Shown here: piece by piece, positions 11,813 to 22,259 of the stretch
How positions within the stretch are numbered: position 1 is the stretch's first letter
Layout: every line of letters begins with the position of its first letter
Assembly: GCA_012845835.1 (NCBI GenBank)
Contig: JABAKD010000023.1
Coordinates: forward strand, 11,750,427 to 11,814,426
Origin: Undaria pinnatifida
Lineage: Eukaryota; Sar; Phaeophyceae; Laminariales; Alariaceae
Length of the DNA: 64,000 nucleotides
Direction of reading: 5' to 3'
Notes under the pieces: model-generated
What the model saw: only the letters and a program-made list of their open reading frames with translations
Told to the model about the DNA's origin: nothing
The model's database searches: none
Position numbers and translations under genes: made by a program

Positions 11813-11887
11813 ATCAAAGTAATCACCTACAACTCCGATCAAAGTAATCACCTACAACTCCGATCAAAGTAATCACCTACAAAAACT
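11813..11887. repeat. 25-bp tandem repeat, three copies
   Basis: GATCAAAGTAATCACCTACA plus ACTCC is repeated three times without change, directly after the ~310-bp array. Confidence 0.95.
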
Positions 11888-11889
11888 GC

Positions 11890-12575
11890 AGCCGCACGCA
11901 CATAGAGTTGCAGGCTGCTGCTGCTAGGGGGCTGGACTGTTGCTGGTAGGCAGGATCGTAGCGTGGTGCTGTGTGTAAATATAGAGAAATGTGCGTGTAC
12001 CCTCTACGAGCAGAAAATCCCGGTTTGCATCCAAATTTTACGTGCGTACACGGCGATAGGGGATGCAGAATCCCAAACCCCGAGGATGTTGCGGAAACCC
12101 GGGGATTTGCCTTAAGTGTGCCCAAGGCCAAAGAAGTTTAAAAGGCTTGCCACGCGCGACACACTGCTCGGATCGCGCTCAAATCTCCGGCAAAGTGAGT
12201 CCGACCGTCGAATTGTGCCCACCCCACCCGACGTTTCGGAAGAGTTAAATCGACACACGACGCGTATGAAAATACGTGGAAGTGTGGTGAGCTAAAGCTT
12301 TATTTTTCCCCATCCGCCGGAGGATAAAAAAATAGAAAAAATAGAAAGTTTCGGACAAAGGTGCGAGCACGAACAGATGTGCCCGAAGGAAAAAAGAAAT
12401 TCACAATTATACATATACACACTGTAGTTGCAAGGGGAGTCGCCGACCTATATCCTTAATGAGGACACACAACAACCCGTAATACGCGCGATCGGAGTAT
12501 CACACACAGCTTGCAAAGATTAGGTTCGACAAAATATTCGATCTCACAGCAGCTGGAGTGTATTTTCATTTTTTA
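11890..12575. other. No recognised feature
   Basis: Spacer between the tandem array and the SINE pair. The segment near 12490-12560 (ACAGCTTGCAAAG..TTCGA) resembles the 5' segment of the SINE family but is diverged. No gene is supported. Confidence 0.4.
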
Positions 12576-12579
12576 TAAT

Positions 12580-12720
12580 CCTCATATCGACTTTTTCAAG
12601 AGGATAATTTCTTTTCCCCGATGACACCTGGATTGAACCAACGAAAACCAGGCTTATAAGCGGACACTCTATCTACTAGATAACAAAGTCACATGGCTAT
12701 CTAATTTTTTTTTACAAATA
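12580..12720 (-). repeat. tRNA-derived SINE, copy S3
   Basis: Minus-strand core: TTATCTAGTAGATAGAGTG, TCCGCTTATAAGCCTGG, GGTTCAATCCAGGTGTCATC. It is adjacent to copy S4, forming the usual head-to-tail SINE pair. Confidence 0.8.
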
Positions 12721-12724
12721 CATA

Positions 12725-12805
12725 TCGATTTTCATGAGGATCATTTTTTTTTCGATGACACCCGGATTCGAACCAGCGAAGGCAACCAGGATTATAAGCG
12801 GACAG
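12725..12805 (-). repeat. tRNA-derived SINE, copy S4, 3' half (split by LTR element)
   Basis: Contains GGTTCGAATCCGGGTGTCATCG on the minus strand and ends at GCGGACAG, where the LTR element begins. The other half resumes at 15062 with ACAGTCTATGGACTAAACC. Removing the LTR element and one ACAG restores a normal SINE core. Confidence 0.9.
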
Positions 12806-13074
12806 TGTTAAGATACGGCCTCGAAAGGCCTGTAGGTATCAGAATTTGAGATCATTTGGATGGGTTTCGTATGATAAGGTTGGCGGTTTATATTCGGGGA
12901 AGTTAGGAATTAGATCGGAGGCACGCGCCTCCGATCTCAGAAGCTATCCCGGGCTCTGGTGGAAACGAATAAAGCTACATCTCTACGAAGGAACGAAAGT
13001 GAGTACTCTCCGAGGACCTGCTCAATTGGCAGACCTGCAGGGGGCACTCTGTGTCCCCCACCTTTAATTTCACA
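12806..13074 (+). repeat. 5' LTR, 269 bp
   Basis: Starts TGTTAAGATACGG and ends TTTCACA. It contains a TATA-like GTTTATATTC, an 11-bp-stem palindrome (AGATCGGAGGC, loop ACGC, GCCTCCGATCT) and an AATAAA about 40 bp later. Confidence 0.93.
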
Positions 13075-13076
13075 TG

Positions 13077-13090
13077 TGGCGTCGTCGAGC
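13077..13090 (+). promoter_or_regulatory. Candidate primer-binding site
   Basis: TGGCGTCGTCGAGC begins two bases after the LTR end. It could pair with a tRNA 3' end finishing in CCA; I cannot name the tRNA. The same position in the 13.4-kb element differs by one base. Confidence 0.5.
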
Positions 13091-13564
13091 TTGATATGCT
13101 ATTGTGGCAGCGTTCTTCCGGTCTCTCCGATTTTTTTTTCGTAGCGATTTTGCTTTTGCTTTCCGTCGAGCCCACAACCCCTGTTCCTTCTCGGGTGGCT
13201 TCTCAATGGAGGGAGCGCCCTTCCTCCTACAACGGCGACCACAACAGCAGTGAGATGGCAGGGGCCCCTCCTGTTGGTCGCCGCGCACGTACCACACGGA
13301 CGACACCTTCCAAGTACGTGCGGACGACTCTGCTCTGCGGAGCACACTCCTCGTCTCGAATTTTGGTCCCTCCTGTTGGTTGCTGGGCACGCACCACACA
13401 GAGGACACTTTCCGAGTACGGGCGGACGACACTGCTCTTCGGAGTACACCCGAAATCCAACCTCGTGGGGTTGACAAGCCCCAACCCCGTTGGAGATAGC
13501 GGTATCTACCTCCTACGGACCCGCGGGCTGCGCGCTCCCTCCTCGCCGATCCCAGGAGTCGGTT

Positions 13565-13690
13565 CGGGTGGACTCGCGCCCCTCGCCGAAAGCACTGCTT
13601 TGGGTGGACTCGAACCCCTCGCCGAAAGCACTGTTTTGGGTGGGCTCGTGCCCCGCACTGAACATGCTGCCTTGGGTGGGCTCCCTCTCA
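13565..13690 (+). repeat. 42-bp repeats in retroelement interior
   Basis: CTCGCCGAAAGCACTGYTTT followed by GGGTGGACTCG recurs in tandem, encoding a Leu-Gly-Gly-Leu plus Ala-Glu-Ser-Thr pattern. The homologous block in the 13.4-kb element (44850-45000, minus strand) has more copies. The array therefore varies in length between family members. Confidence 0.75.
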
Positions 13691-14792
13691 CCTCTACCGC
13701 GTTTCACGATTTTCGCACACACGAGCCACGTATAAGGATTGACGGCCTTTCTGCTTCCCCGGGGAGATTCGTCGCTCGTGTTTCTGCCTCCGTCGCCACT
13801 ACCGAAGGCTGTACCGGCCGCGGGTCGATTTCACCTGCCGCCGACACTGTTTTCGCTTCGGTTTTTGCCATACCCATCGAGAGCGGCGAATCCAACGTAA
13901 CGTAGACGAATCTCGAGGCGCGGCCGTGGCCAGTCGACTTTTAAGCCACCACCGCTTCTCGATAGTTCTTCATTTTTTTGAGGTATGAGTTTTGCGTCTT
14001 TGTCTTTGGGTCTTTCGTAGTGTCCTGAGGGTCTTCATCGAGTTTTGGGGCGGTTATTTCCATTTTTTTTCGGTCCTGCCGAACCCCCTGCTCAGTGCCG
14101 GGTCAGGGTTCGGGTAAAACGCCGCTATCTGAGGCGCAGGGCTGTCGCCGTTTTGTCGTTGTTCAATTTCGCCCTGCCGACGCCCTCCTCAGCCCACAGC
14201 CGGGGGGTCGACCAGTGTACGGGTCTGTGTGTCATCTTTTATGTTTTGTGTGTTGTTTTTGTTCTGATTTTTTTTTTTTTTGTCTAACACTTCCTCCCCT
14301 AGCGGGGCTGTAGGTGTTGACACCTTCCATCCCGGGTATTCGTCGTTTCCTCGTCTAACCCCCCGCCTTGCCGATGGCCCGCGGGAGGTTTTTCGCATGA
14401 CTTCTCCCCTGTGTTAGCGCCTGTGTTCCCCTCCATATCGACAAGGACTCGCCTCGCCATAGTACCTTTTCTGTGGTTGGTTTACCGTGGAGCCTTTCCT
14501 GCCCCCCCCGCCACACCGGCGGCATGCGGCAGCTTCTAAAGCCTTTTCTGCCCCCCCCCGCCACACCGGCGGCATGCGGCAGGTTTTTGATGGGTGACTA
14601 TTGCCTTGCTGTAGGGTCTGCTTTTCTTTCTACTGATTTTCTTCGCGTGTTCCTGGCTCCATAGCCAGACGGTTAGAGGTGTGGGAGTGGGTTTTGAGGA
14701 GCCGCATCTTCGACTCATGGTCTAGTTCGTAGAACCGGAGTTTCCCCGAATCTCCCATATTTCTGCATACGCGACTCATCAGGGTGGGCTAG

Positions 14793-15061
14793 TGTTAAGA
14801 TACGGCCTCGAAAGGCCTGTAGGTATCCGAATTTGAGATCATTTGAATGGGTTTCGTATGATAAGGTTGGCGGTTTATATTCGGGGAAGTTAGGAATTAG
14901 ATCGGAGGCACGCGCCTCCGATCTCAGAAGCTATCCCGGGCTCTGGTGGAAACGAATAAAGCTACATCTCTACGAAGGAACGAAAGTGAGTACTCTCCGA
15001 GGACCTGCTCAATTGGCAGACCTGCAGGGGGCACTCTGTGTCCCCCACCTTTAATTTCACA
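14793..15061 (+). repeat. 3' LTR, 269 bp
   Basis: Direct copy of 12806-13074 with two substitutions that I can see. It ends TTCACA and is followed by the duplicated ACAG. Confidence 0.93.
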
Positions 15062-15131
15062 ACAGTCTATGGACTAAACCACAATATGTCACAGCAGCAG
15101 TGGTGTATCTACCAGTACTATTTTTTTACAA
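15062..15131 (-). repeat. tRNA-derived SINE, copy S4, 5' half
   Basis: Continuation of the SINE interrupted at 12805: ACAGTCTATGGACTAAACCAC, then ACCAGTACTATTTTTTTACA, as in the intact copy at 9785-10030. Confidence 0.85.
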
Positions 15132-15600
15132 ATACGAGGGCTCCGCATGGACGCCGGCATTCGCCGGCGCCCATGCTTCGGGTAGGGCAAGGCAGCACGT
15201 CGAGGAGGAAAAAAGAAAAAAAAAATATAGCTATTCGACTCGACACTATTGAAATTTAAACTAATGCCAAGAGTTTCATACGAATATGAGCTTCTGAAGA
15301 TTATAATTTGACATTCGATGGCGCCCAGGTTTTGGGTAAGGAAGGGCAGCACTCGACGAAATAAGTTGTAGTTATAAAAAAATTGAAGTTTAAAGTAATG
15401 CCAAGAGCTTAATACGAACATAAGGCTCTGAAGGTTGCTTTGATGGAAGGAAAACATATAAACAAAGAAAGCAAGCATAGGCGAAACACACTGTTATTAA
15501 AATCGCCCCCAAGTAAAGTGGCTCAGAAATTCTTAAAGGAGAATTGAGAACCTGCTTCACTTCGAGTCTTTGACGCGAAAGGAAAGAGGACATGGCCAAT
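15132..15600 (-). mobile_element. Repeat module X, partial diverged copy
   Basis: Opens with ACGAGGGCTCCGCATGG and the hairpin (15145-15176, one mismatch), then GGTAGGGCAAGGCAGCAC. A second, decayed start with GGCGCCCAGGTTTTGGGTAAG lies near 15320, so two partial copies may be stacked. Confidence 0.65.
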
Positions 15601-15633
15601 AAAAAAGGTATAGGACGGAATGGTTGAAAATGT

Positions 15634-15972
15634 TTGATTTACGGAAGGGAAAAAGAAGGCGCCGTTGATTGTGCCTTGGAAGACCCCTCGGTGTTTACTC
15701 CCACAGTAGACGAAGAACTTACTATGATAGGTCCTCCATGTTTGCTTCCAAAAAATATGAAGAACTCACTCACAGAGAAAAAGCTAAAGACGACACGGCA
15801 TGCCCTCAACCCAATTAGCCACTTCAATGTACGCGGCACTTACACTGGTGAAGATATACAAAAATGGAAAACGAATTATGCAGGCATAACACAAGGCAAC
15901 CAAACGACTCCGTATCACAGATCAGTATTTGATCTTACCATAGTCACAAAACAGCTCTCAAACTCGGCGTGA
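15634..15972 (+). CDS. Unrecognised open frame, 112 codons
   Basis: An open frame in low-repeat sequence that opens with MIYGREKEG, contains a Pro-rich stretch (TMIGPPCLLP) and ends in KQLSNSA. I recognise no domain, see no splice sites that clearly extend it, and find no second copy in the window. It could be a fragment of a transposon gene or chance. The flanking 15973-16400 holds nothing I recognise. Confidence 0.2.
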   Translation: MIYGREKEGAVDCALEDPSVFTPTVDEELTMIGPPCLLPKNMKNSLTEKKLKTTRHALNPISHFNVRGTYTGEDIQKWKTNYAGITQGNQTTPYHRSVFDLTIVTKQLSNSA

Positions 15973-16413
15973 GATAAACGATGGGTCCTGCGGGCTTACT
16001 TGCACAATGTACGAAGAACTCACTTAGAGAGGAGCCCTAAAGGGGATATAGAATGCCATCGATTGACGTGCAGACCAAGCACGCTTAAAATGATGAGCAC
16101 TTCAACAGTACCAAACACAATAATATAAAAAGGGGAATTGGAGCGATCTACTACTGGTATAACACGCGTTCTTCTGGACGTATCATGGCCGTTTTGCAGC
16201 CTTTATAATCTTCTTGCATCGCATTCTTCACTCGCACTTTCCCGTATTTTATTCGGTCAATCCCTGCGGACATCAAGCAAAACAACCGCAATTTGGCTAG
16301 TTTTATTTGCATGATAGGTCGCGCAAAAAACCTTGACCTTTGGGTCAAAGCCTACTAACTCTAAAATCGCAATTATTTGCGCGGTCGCAATTCAGCTGGC
16401 CATTTGCATCACG

Positions 16414-16573
16414 TACGTTATCTAGGGATTTTCTTGTTTGTTTGTGAAGGGTGTCCGTTTAATTTTGCTTCCTAATAAAGCTGTATCCTCGCCTTCGTTG
16501 CCGGCCGTAGGGAGCCTTTCGCAGATGTCGTAGTACGCACATTCGTCTACGAAAAGCACGTCATCGCTCACAC
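16414..16573 (-). CDS. Possible helicase/ATPase-like fragment
   Basis: A short minus-strand frame of about 50 codons between stops contains DDVLFVDECAYYD. This resembles the acidic Walker B segment of P-loop ATPases (hydrophobic stretch then Asp-Glu). No Walker A lies nearby and the frame closes quickly on both sides. It may be a relic exon of a transposon helicase or terminase-like ATPase, or chance. Low confidence. Confidence 0.15.
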
Positions 16574-17249
16574 GTTATTTGTTTATTTCTTTCCGTAGGT
16601 TGTCCGTCGTTGTTGTACAATGTTGTTGGCGCGTATCCTATTAGATGTATCTTAACCTAAGAGATATCACGATATTGGTCGTTTAGAGCCGCATTATGTG
16701 CGTTTGGAGTTTTCGACGACCCCGGGCTGTTGGGATATTTTCGCCATACGTGGTCCGCACATACCAAAATATCGCGTAGGTGGGATTTCCCACCTTCGCG
16801 TTATTTTATGATATTTTTTAGAGGAAAGATTCGGTTTACTTGTTGTTCGTGCCTGGGAGAGACCCACCTGCAGCCACATGGCCAGCACGCACACAGCACA
16901 TGACTGCCCAACAGCACACATACAACCAATCGCTGTACGTATGAAGCCTCCAGCACGGCACCATGAATAACGAACGACCGCGACGGCTGGATTATTCCTT
17001 TAAAGACCGGCGTCCTTACTCTCGAGCCCGGGCAACATGTGTGTCTGTTGCTTGGTTTCAGTTGATAAGGGCACACCACAGCAGTAGCTAGCTGGAGCAC
17101 AGCAGTCAGTAATTCTTCTGCTGTGTCAACCCCCTTGCCTGCGTCCGTTCCTCGGCATCGATCGATTTTAGACTGTGTCTATCCCCAAGCTACCCCAACA
17201 GTAACCACGCAAAACAAAACTCAAAGCACGACCCATCGCGGCCTCCGCG

Positions 17250-18304
17250 CGTTTATACTGTGGCGGGCAGTTGTTCCAGGCAACGCTATTTGGCCCATGC
17301 CGTGCATGCATCGTCTCACACCCCTGGCAGCTGGTGCCCTACGCTGCTCTGCGCCTCGGACGGGACGGGGTAAATAACCTTGCTTCGTCTCGTCTCGAGT
17401 CTTGGGCCCTTGATGACTCCATATTCAGTTTTAGACAGCACACAGTGCCCACACAAATATCGCGATATAGAATAAAGCGCCAAATACCCAACTAGCAGCG
17501 TACGCGAATTTTTAGATATCATGAATAACGAACGACCGCGACGGCAGAGCACGGCAAAGCACAGCGCTTCGCTCTGCTGAGCTAGCGCTGCGCTGCGGTA
17601 CTGCTGAGCTGAGCTGCAGGGCATCGCAGGGCACTGCACGGCTCTTCGTTGCTGTGAGCTATAGCGCTGCGATGGGGTGCTGGGCGGTGTCGAGCTGATG
17701 AGCCAAGCCTAGATCTCAGCTGATGAAAATTCTTAAAGTACAAAACAAATGGTGGGAATCAAAGAATAGCTAAAGCTCGACCGTTCCGCAACTAATGCAC
17801 AGGCGGCATATACTCTACAACCACCCCAACTTTACTCTACAACCACCCCAACACCTCCGTTTACCTCAGGTGCTCCCCAGGGCTACTGTGTTTCGGGTTT
17901 CATCGGCGTTTCGTCTACGACCACCCCAACATGATTTCATTAGCGGCAAATGGGCAATCTTTCAGTAGGGGTGCACGGGGCCAAGAGAAAGAAAAGGAAA
18001 AGAAATTTCGGCGGTCTACTGGCGAGTCTGCCACCAGAACGAAATGTCACGTGGTTTTTCGACGGTCTACAGCAGTACTACGAACGACTTTCGATAAACC
18101 CACCGAAGCACGGACTACCGGCCAATTTCGCGATCTACAGCTGGCTGTGGTAGTCACGTGTCTCTGTGTTGGGGGCCCCTGTGCTCTGCCTCTGGTTCGC
18201 TCTTGCTTATGTAAAACATGCGGTGTGCTCGATGGTTTCACGGCAGCATCGCACCAGAACGTCCGCTCGTACGATGTATAATTCTTACAGGAAATGTAAT
18301 ATTT
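17250..18304. repeat. Repeat modules Y and Z, copy 2, left part
   Basis: Matches 7700-8540: GGGCAGTTGTTCCAGGC, CATGCCGTGCATGCATCG, the CTCTGCTGAGCTAGCGCTGC block and CTTTCAGTAGGGGTGCACGG. Interrupted at 18304 by the hAT-like insertion; continues at 19807. Confidence 0.75.
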
Positions 18305-19806
18305 CAAGGGTAGGTCCTGTAGGGTACACACAGATTTATCCCGGGGGTAATTACCCTCTGGTTTACCCAACAGAAGACTTCTGTGAGTTCTGTGATCGTA
18401 GCGCCACAAATACCCTAGACTTCTGTGAGTTCTGTGACGGTCGTGCCACAAACACCCTACACTTCTGTGAGTTATGTAGCACATCCTGTACTCCACAGAG
18501 ATTACCCTCTGGTTCTGTATACAATACCCTGACACTTCTGCGAGTTCTGTGACTTTCGTGCTACAATACCCTACACTTCTGTGAGTTCTGTAGCGCATCC
18601 CGTACCTCACAGAGATTCACCTTATTGTTCTGCATACCGGCGGCACAATCACCCGCGGTACGGGTAAACATTTTTGAACTACCCTCCACATTTTGTGAGG
18701 CTGAGTCAGGCAAACTTGAAGGGTAACCCTCAAAAACAAAAACACAAGCACCACAAAACACACAGAACAGGACCCTCCTTCATCAGAAAAACAGAACACA
18801 TCTGCTACAAAACACATCATACGACACGCGGTATCGGTTTGTGAGGGAGCATGAGCGATGCTTCTACGCCAGAAACCGCGGGCGATCTTCAGATAGACTC
18901 GCACGCGGTGGAGACAGGCGCAGGTGCAGGTGGCACCGGCCAGGAACATCAAGAAAATTCACATTCACACGAAGTAGAGGTAGTTGAAGGAAGTAGCGGT
19001 GCCGGTGTACCCGTCATTAAACTGGCGCCCGTCTACAACAAGCAGGGGGTCGTAGAATACCCAGGAAAACGTTAAATAGTCTAAATGCAAGGTTTCGGGG
19101 TCAGCTATCGTTGCATACGTGCACACTGCTGTTTGATGTGCACACTGCTGTTTTGTATTTACAAAGCCGACAGCAGTAATTCTCCGCGTTTCACCCGAGA
19201 AGTTGAGGATTGGGATTTGTAGGGGCCGTACGCGCGCACATTTCTCGTTTAGTCTTGCTTGGTTTAGTACCTTGAAACCGAGTCGAACCCAAGGTACAAG
19301 CAGCAATGTGCAAATACAAGGACTCACGCGGGTACCGAGGGTAATGACCGCCTATAGTAGGTACCCTACAGATACCCGACGGAGGTATCCTGCGAGTTAT
19401 GTAGCGGTTCGTCACAGTACCCTACACTTCTGTGAGGTTCGGTAACACATCCGATACCCCACAGAGATCACCCTCATGTTCTGTGTGCAACACCCTACCG
19501 CTTCTGTGAGTTCTGTGATCGTAGCGCCACAATACCCTAGACTTCTGTGAGTTCTGTGACTTTCGTGCCACAATACCCTACATTCCTTTGAGTTCTGTAG
19601 CACATCCTGTACTCAACAGAGATTACCCTCTGGTTCTGCATACAATATCCTGACACTTCTGCGAGTTCTGTGACTTTCGTGCCACAATTGCCTACACTTC
19701 TGTGAGTTCTGTAGCACATCCTGTACCCTACAGAGATTACCCTCCGGTTCTGTAACAGACCCGTAACCCTACAGACATTACCCTTACCCTACAGAACCTA
19801 CGCTTG
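18305..19806. mobile_element. hAT-like non-autonomous DNA transposon (1,502 bp)
   Basis: Inserted in module Z copy 2; copies 1 and 3 provide empty sites (AATGTAATATTTTT near 8524, AATGTAACATTTTT near 23477). Left end CAAGGGTAGG and inverted right end CAAGCGTAGG continue matching to 22 bp with two mismatches. Flanks TAATATTT (18297-18304) and TAATTTTT (19807-19814) are an 8-bp target duplication with one change, as expected for the hAT superfamily. Both ends carry arrays of CTTCTGTGAGTTCTGTG motifs in direct orientation. No transposase is visible inside. Confidence 0.85.
18851..19075 (+). CDS. Unrecognised 74-codon frame inside hAT-like element
   Basis: The only reasonably composed frame in the insertion. 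It starts MSDASTPETAG, has an acidic Gly/His-rich middle and ends in a basic PGKR. It has no zinc finger, no dimerisation-domain signature and no match to a transposase known to me. It could be the remains of a transposase first exon; expression is unproven. Confidence 0.25.
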   Translation: MSDASTPETAGDLQIDSHAVETGAGAGGTGQEHQENSHSHEVEVVEGSSGAGVPVIKLAPVYNKQGVVEYPGKR

Positions 19807-21012
19807 TAATTTTTTTTTCTTCATCAATATGAACATGAAAAAGTTGTTATATATTGGACAGAGTGATGCGAGTACGATTGAACTTGCCAACGGCACTCGT
19901 ACTGCACTTTGAGCTATCTGCTGTGGTTCTGGTTGCTACTAGTTGCTGCAGTATGCGCTAGAAGTTTCGCCCTTCGGCTACTACCGCTGCTACACCTGCT
20001 ATTGCGTGTTTGCCAATGGCGTCAGTTGGCGTTCATGCTCGTCGCACATACTGCTGTTCTCACCCCGTACGTACGGGTTTCCTCGTACCTCAACCGTACG
20101 ACGACGAGCTAAAAACAGAAGAAAGGTGACATGAAATGGCATGGACAATGGCCACATAGAAGCGAGCACAGCGGGATAGTTCGCTGCGGATCAACCGCAC
20201 TCGTTCATGCCTACAGCAGAGGCTGCCTGAGTGTCAGCGGCCGTGCTAAAGCCAGCGATAAAGGTGAAAGAGACGGCTCTAACTGCTTGGTTTTGTCTCG
20301 AGATTCTCGTTACGTGTGAAAAACTCATGATTTGGGAGTTATTTTGTCACGAAACGTCTTGCCGTCGGTAATTTGTGTCACAAAGTTGTTGGATATCGTC
20401 GGTTATTTGTGTCACGTTATTGGTGAGCCCACACAAAAAACTGCCTTTGTAAGAAGTTCAACTTAGTAGACAAAAAGGAAGAAAAAATAGCGAAAACGTT
20501 CAATATCTTGTTGGCAGCGCAGAAAAACCAAATTTGCAGGAAGCAACTGACAAGTCAAGAAACAACTGGCAAAAGGAGCAGAAGCAAAACAATAAAGGCC
20601 GAGCAAGAAACCCAACGAACTGGTAAAAAAAGTACAGCAAATAAACTAACGCTCGAGAGTATGCCACCGCAAACGCCCAAACATTATCAAGTACCTGGTA
20701 CCGTTTGGAAATTATTCCAATTGTGCAAATCATCCAGGCGCTGCAGACATTATGATTCAACCAAAATCTCCGAAATTTATCCTCGACATGCGGTATTTTT
20801 GCAACTTCTCGCTTGTCTCGCTCGGCATCCGTCCGCGTTCACGTCGGTGTGCGGAACGGACACGGCAGGGCGAGGGGCTTTGGAGCCGCCCCCCGAAGGC
20901 GGCGCTCGAACGAAGCTATTCGACCGGGAATTCCAGTTCCGCGAATCGAATACTTGAGCCGAGACAAAAAAACTCCTGAGCAAACCCCTGAAACCAAAGA
21001 ATGATTTTATAT
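19807..21012. repeat. Repeat module Z, copy 2, right part
   Basis: Resumes with TTCTTCATCAATATGAACATG and matches 8540-9640 and 23490-24590 through to CTCCTGAGCAAACCCCTGA and TATATATACAAGG, where module X copy 2 starts. Confidence 0.75.
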
Positions 21013-22255
21013 ATATACAAGGGCTCTGCATGGGCGCCGGCATTCGCCGGCGCCCATGCTTTTGGGTAGGGCAGGGCAGCACTTCGACAACTTAAGGTGT
21101 AGCTGTCCGATTTGGGATGCATTGAACTTTAAAGTAATGCCAAGAGTTTAATACGAACATGGTATTATGAAGGTCATGCTTTGACAAAAGAAAAACGTAA
21201 TATTATACAACAAAGAAGGCAAGGATAGGCGAAACAAACTATGTTAAATGCGCCGTCAAGTAAAAGTTGGCGTCTATCAAACAAAAATACCGAAAAGAGT
21301 ATTATGGAGAACCTGCGTCGCCTCTAGGCACAACAAAAGAGGCCTTGGCATGAATGAAGAGACTGCACTGCTGTCCCCGTGGCAATGGAGGTTCGAAGTC
21401 GACAGGATGCAAAGTCGGTTTGCATCAAGCGTCGACATGGGGACATGTCAGCCGGCGAGGTTTTGGAAGACGATTGCTTTGTTTGCTACGTGAAGGCTGT
21501 CGCATTGATTGGTCTGCGTGGTCGTGGGCGAGGAGGAAAACGTGGAAGAAGAGGGCGATCTCTCGTTGAGGCGGCGTTGTCTAAGATTGGTGCGGGGGTG
21601 GCTTTGCTCGTACGGGAGGTTGGCGTAGTTCTTCTTCTCTGTTTTTTCTCGGGAAGGCGGGATATGTATGTCTGCTGTCTTTGCTCCGCGGGTGCTTTCA
21701 CGTTGTCGAAATCGGACGCGTCCCCTCAATACATAATATCCGGAGTGTCTCTACCATGACGACTGCTGATAGTGCCGTGCGTATTTCCTAGAGACTGACA
21801 TATTATTTACTGGTAGTAATAATAATATACCTTTGCAAATTTTTTTTTCTTCATCCCATTTATTATCCCCGCACCACTCTCGCGCTCCCTCCCAGTAGTA
21901 ACTCAGATCCGGGGTCACATAGCGGGCCCTCCTCCTCCCTCCTCACTTCGGCACGTGCCTTCATTTTTACCGCGAGGAGAATCTAGCATTTTTCTCCTTC
22001 GTCGACTCGCGTCGAATTGTACCTACCCACGCTGCTAGGCGCTCTCAGCAGTTGATCCTTTTTTTTTTTTTTTCAACATTTTTTCAAATAAAGTCAAATG
22101 TCATCGTGGTGGGTGTCGAACTCAAGGACAACCAAACGTTAGTAGTATTCGAGGGTGAAACCACTAGATCACCAGGGCGGCCGGCTGACAATTGATGAAA
22201 ACAAAACAGGATCTTTGCATAGAGATTACATTCCCTTAACCATATTGTATGATAT
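21013..22255 (-). mobile_element. Repeat module X, copy 2
   Basis: Near-full match to 5498-6790, including the hairpin (21028-21059), CTGCACTGCTGTCCCCGTGG and the tRNA-like segment at 22088-22175. Small indels shift frames relative to copy 1, arguing against coding function. Confidence 0.75.
22088..22175 (-). repeat. tRNA-like segment in module X copy 2
   Basis: Minus-strand GGTGATCTAGTGG (box A-like) and GAGTTCGACACCC (box B-like), as at 6575-6655. Pairing is degenerate; treated as a tRNA-derived repeat. Confidence 0.45.
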
Positions 22256-22259
22256 TATG

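Larger units (their letters stand above)
12806..15061 (+). mobile_element. Non-autonomous LTR retroelement (2,256 bp)
   Basis: Bounded by two 269-bp direct repeats (12806-13074 and 14793-15061) that start TGTTAAG and end TTCACA. A 4-bp duplication ACAG flanks it (12802-12805 and 15062-15065). I count two substitutions between the LTRs, so insertion is recent. Internal sequence matches the 13.4-kb element at 39779-53209 in three blocks: leader (13075 to about 13455), a Pro/Leu-rich repeat segment (about 13460-13880) and the 3' untranslated region (about 13885-14792). Gag, NADAR and integrase are absent. It must depend on proteins supplied in trans. Its open frames (for example 13051-13905) are the shared leader and repeat segment, not a known protein. 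Confidence 0.93.

Noticed and set aside
16414-16573. Viral terminase or helicase ATPase gene from the VLFVDECAYYD motif
   Set aside because: Only about 50 codons, no Walker A, and no flanking exon; kept only as a very low-confidence fragment.
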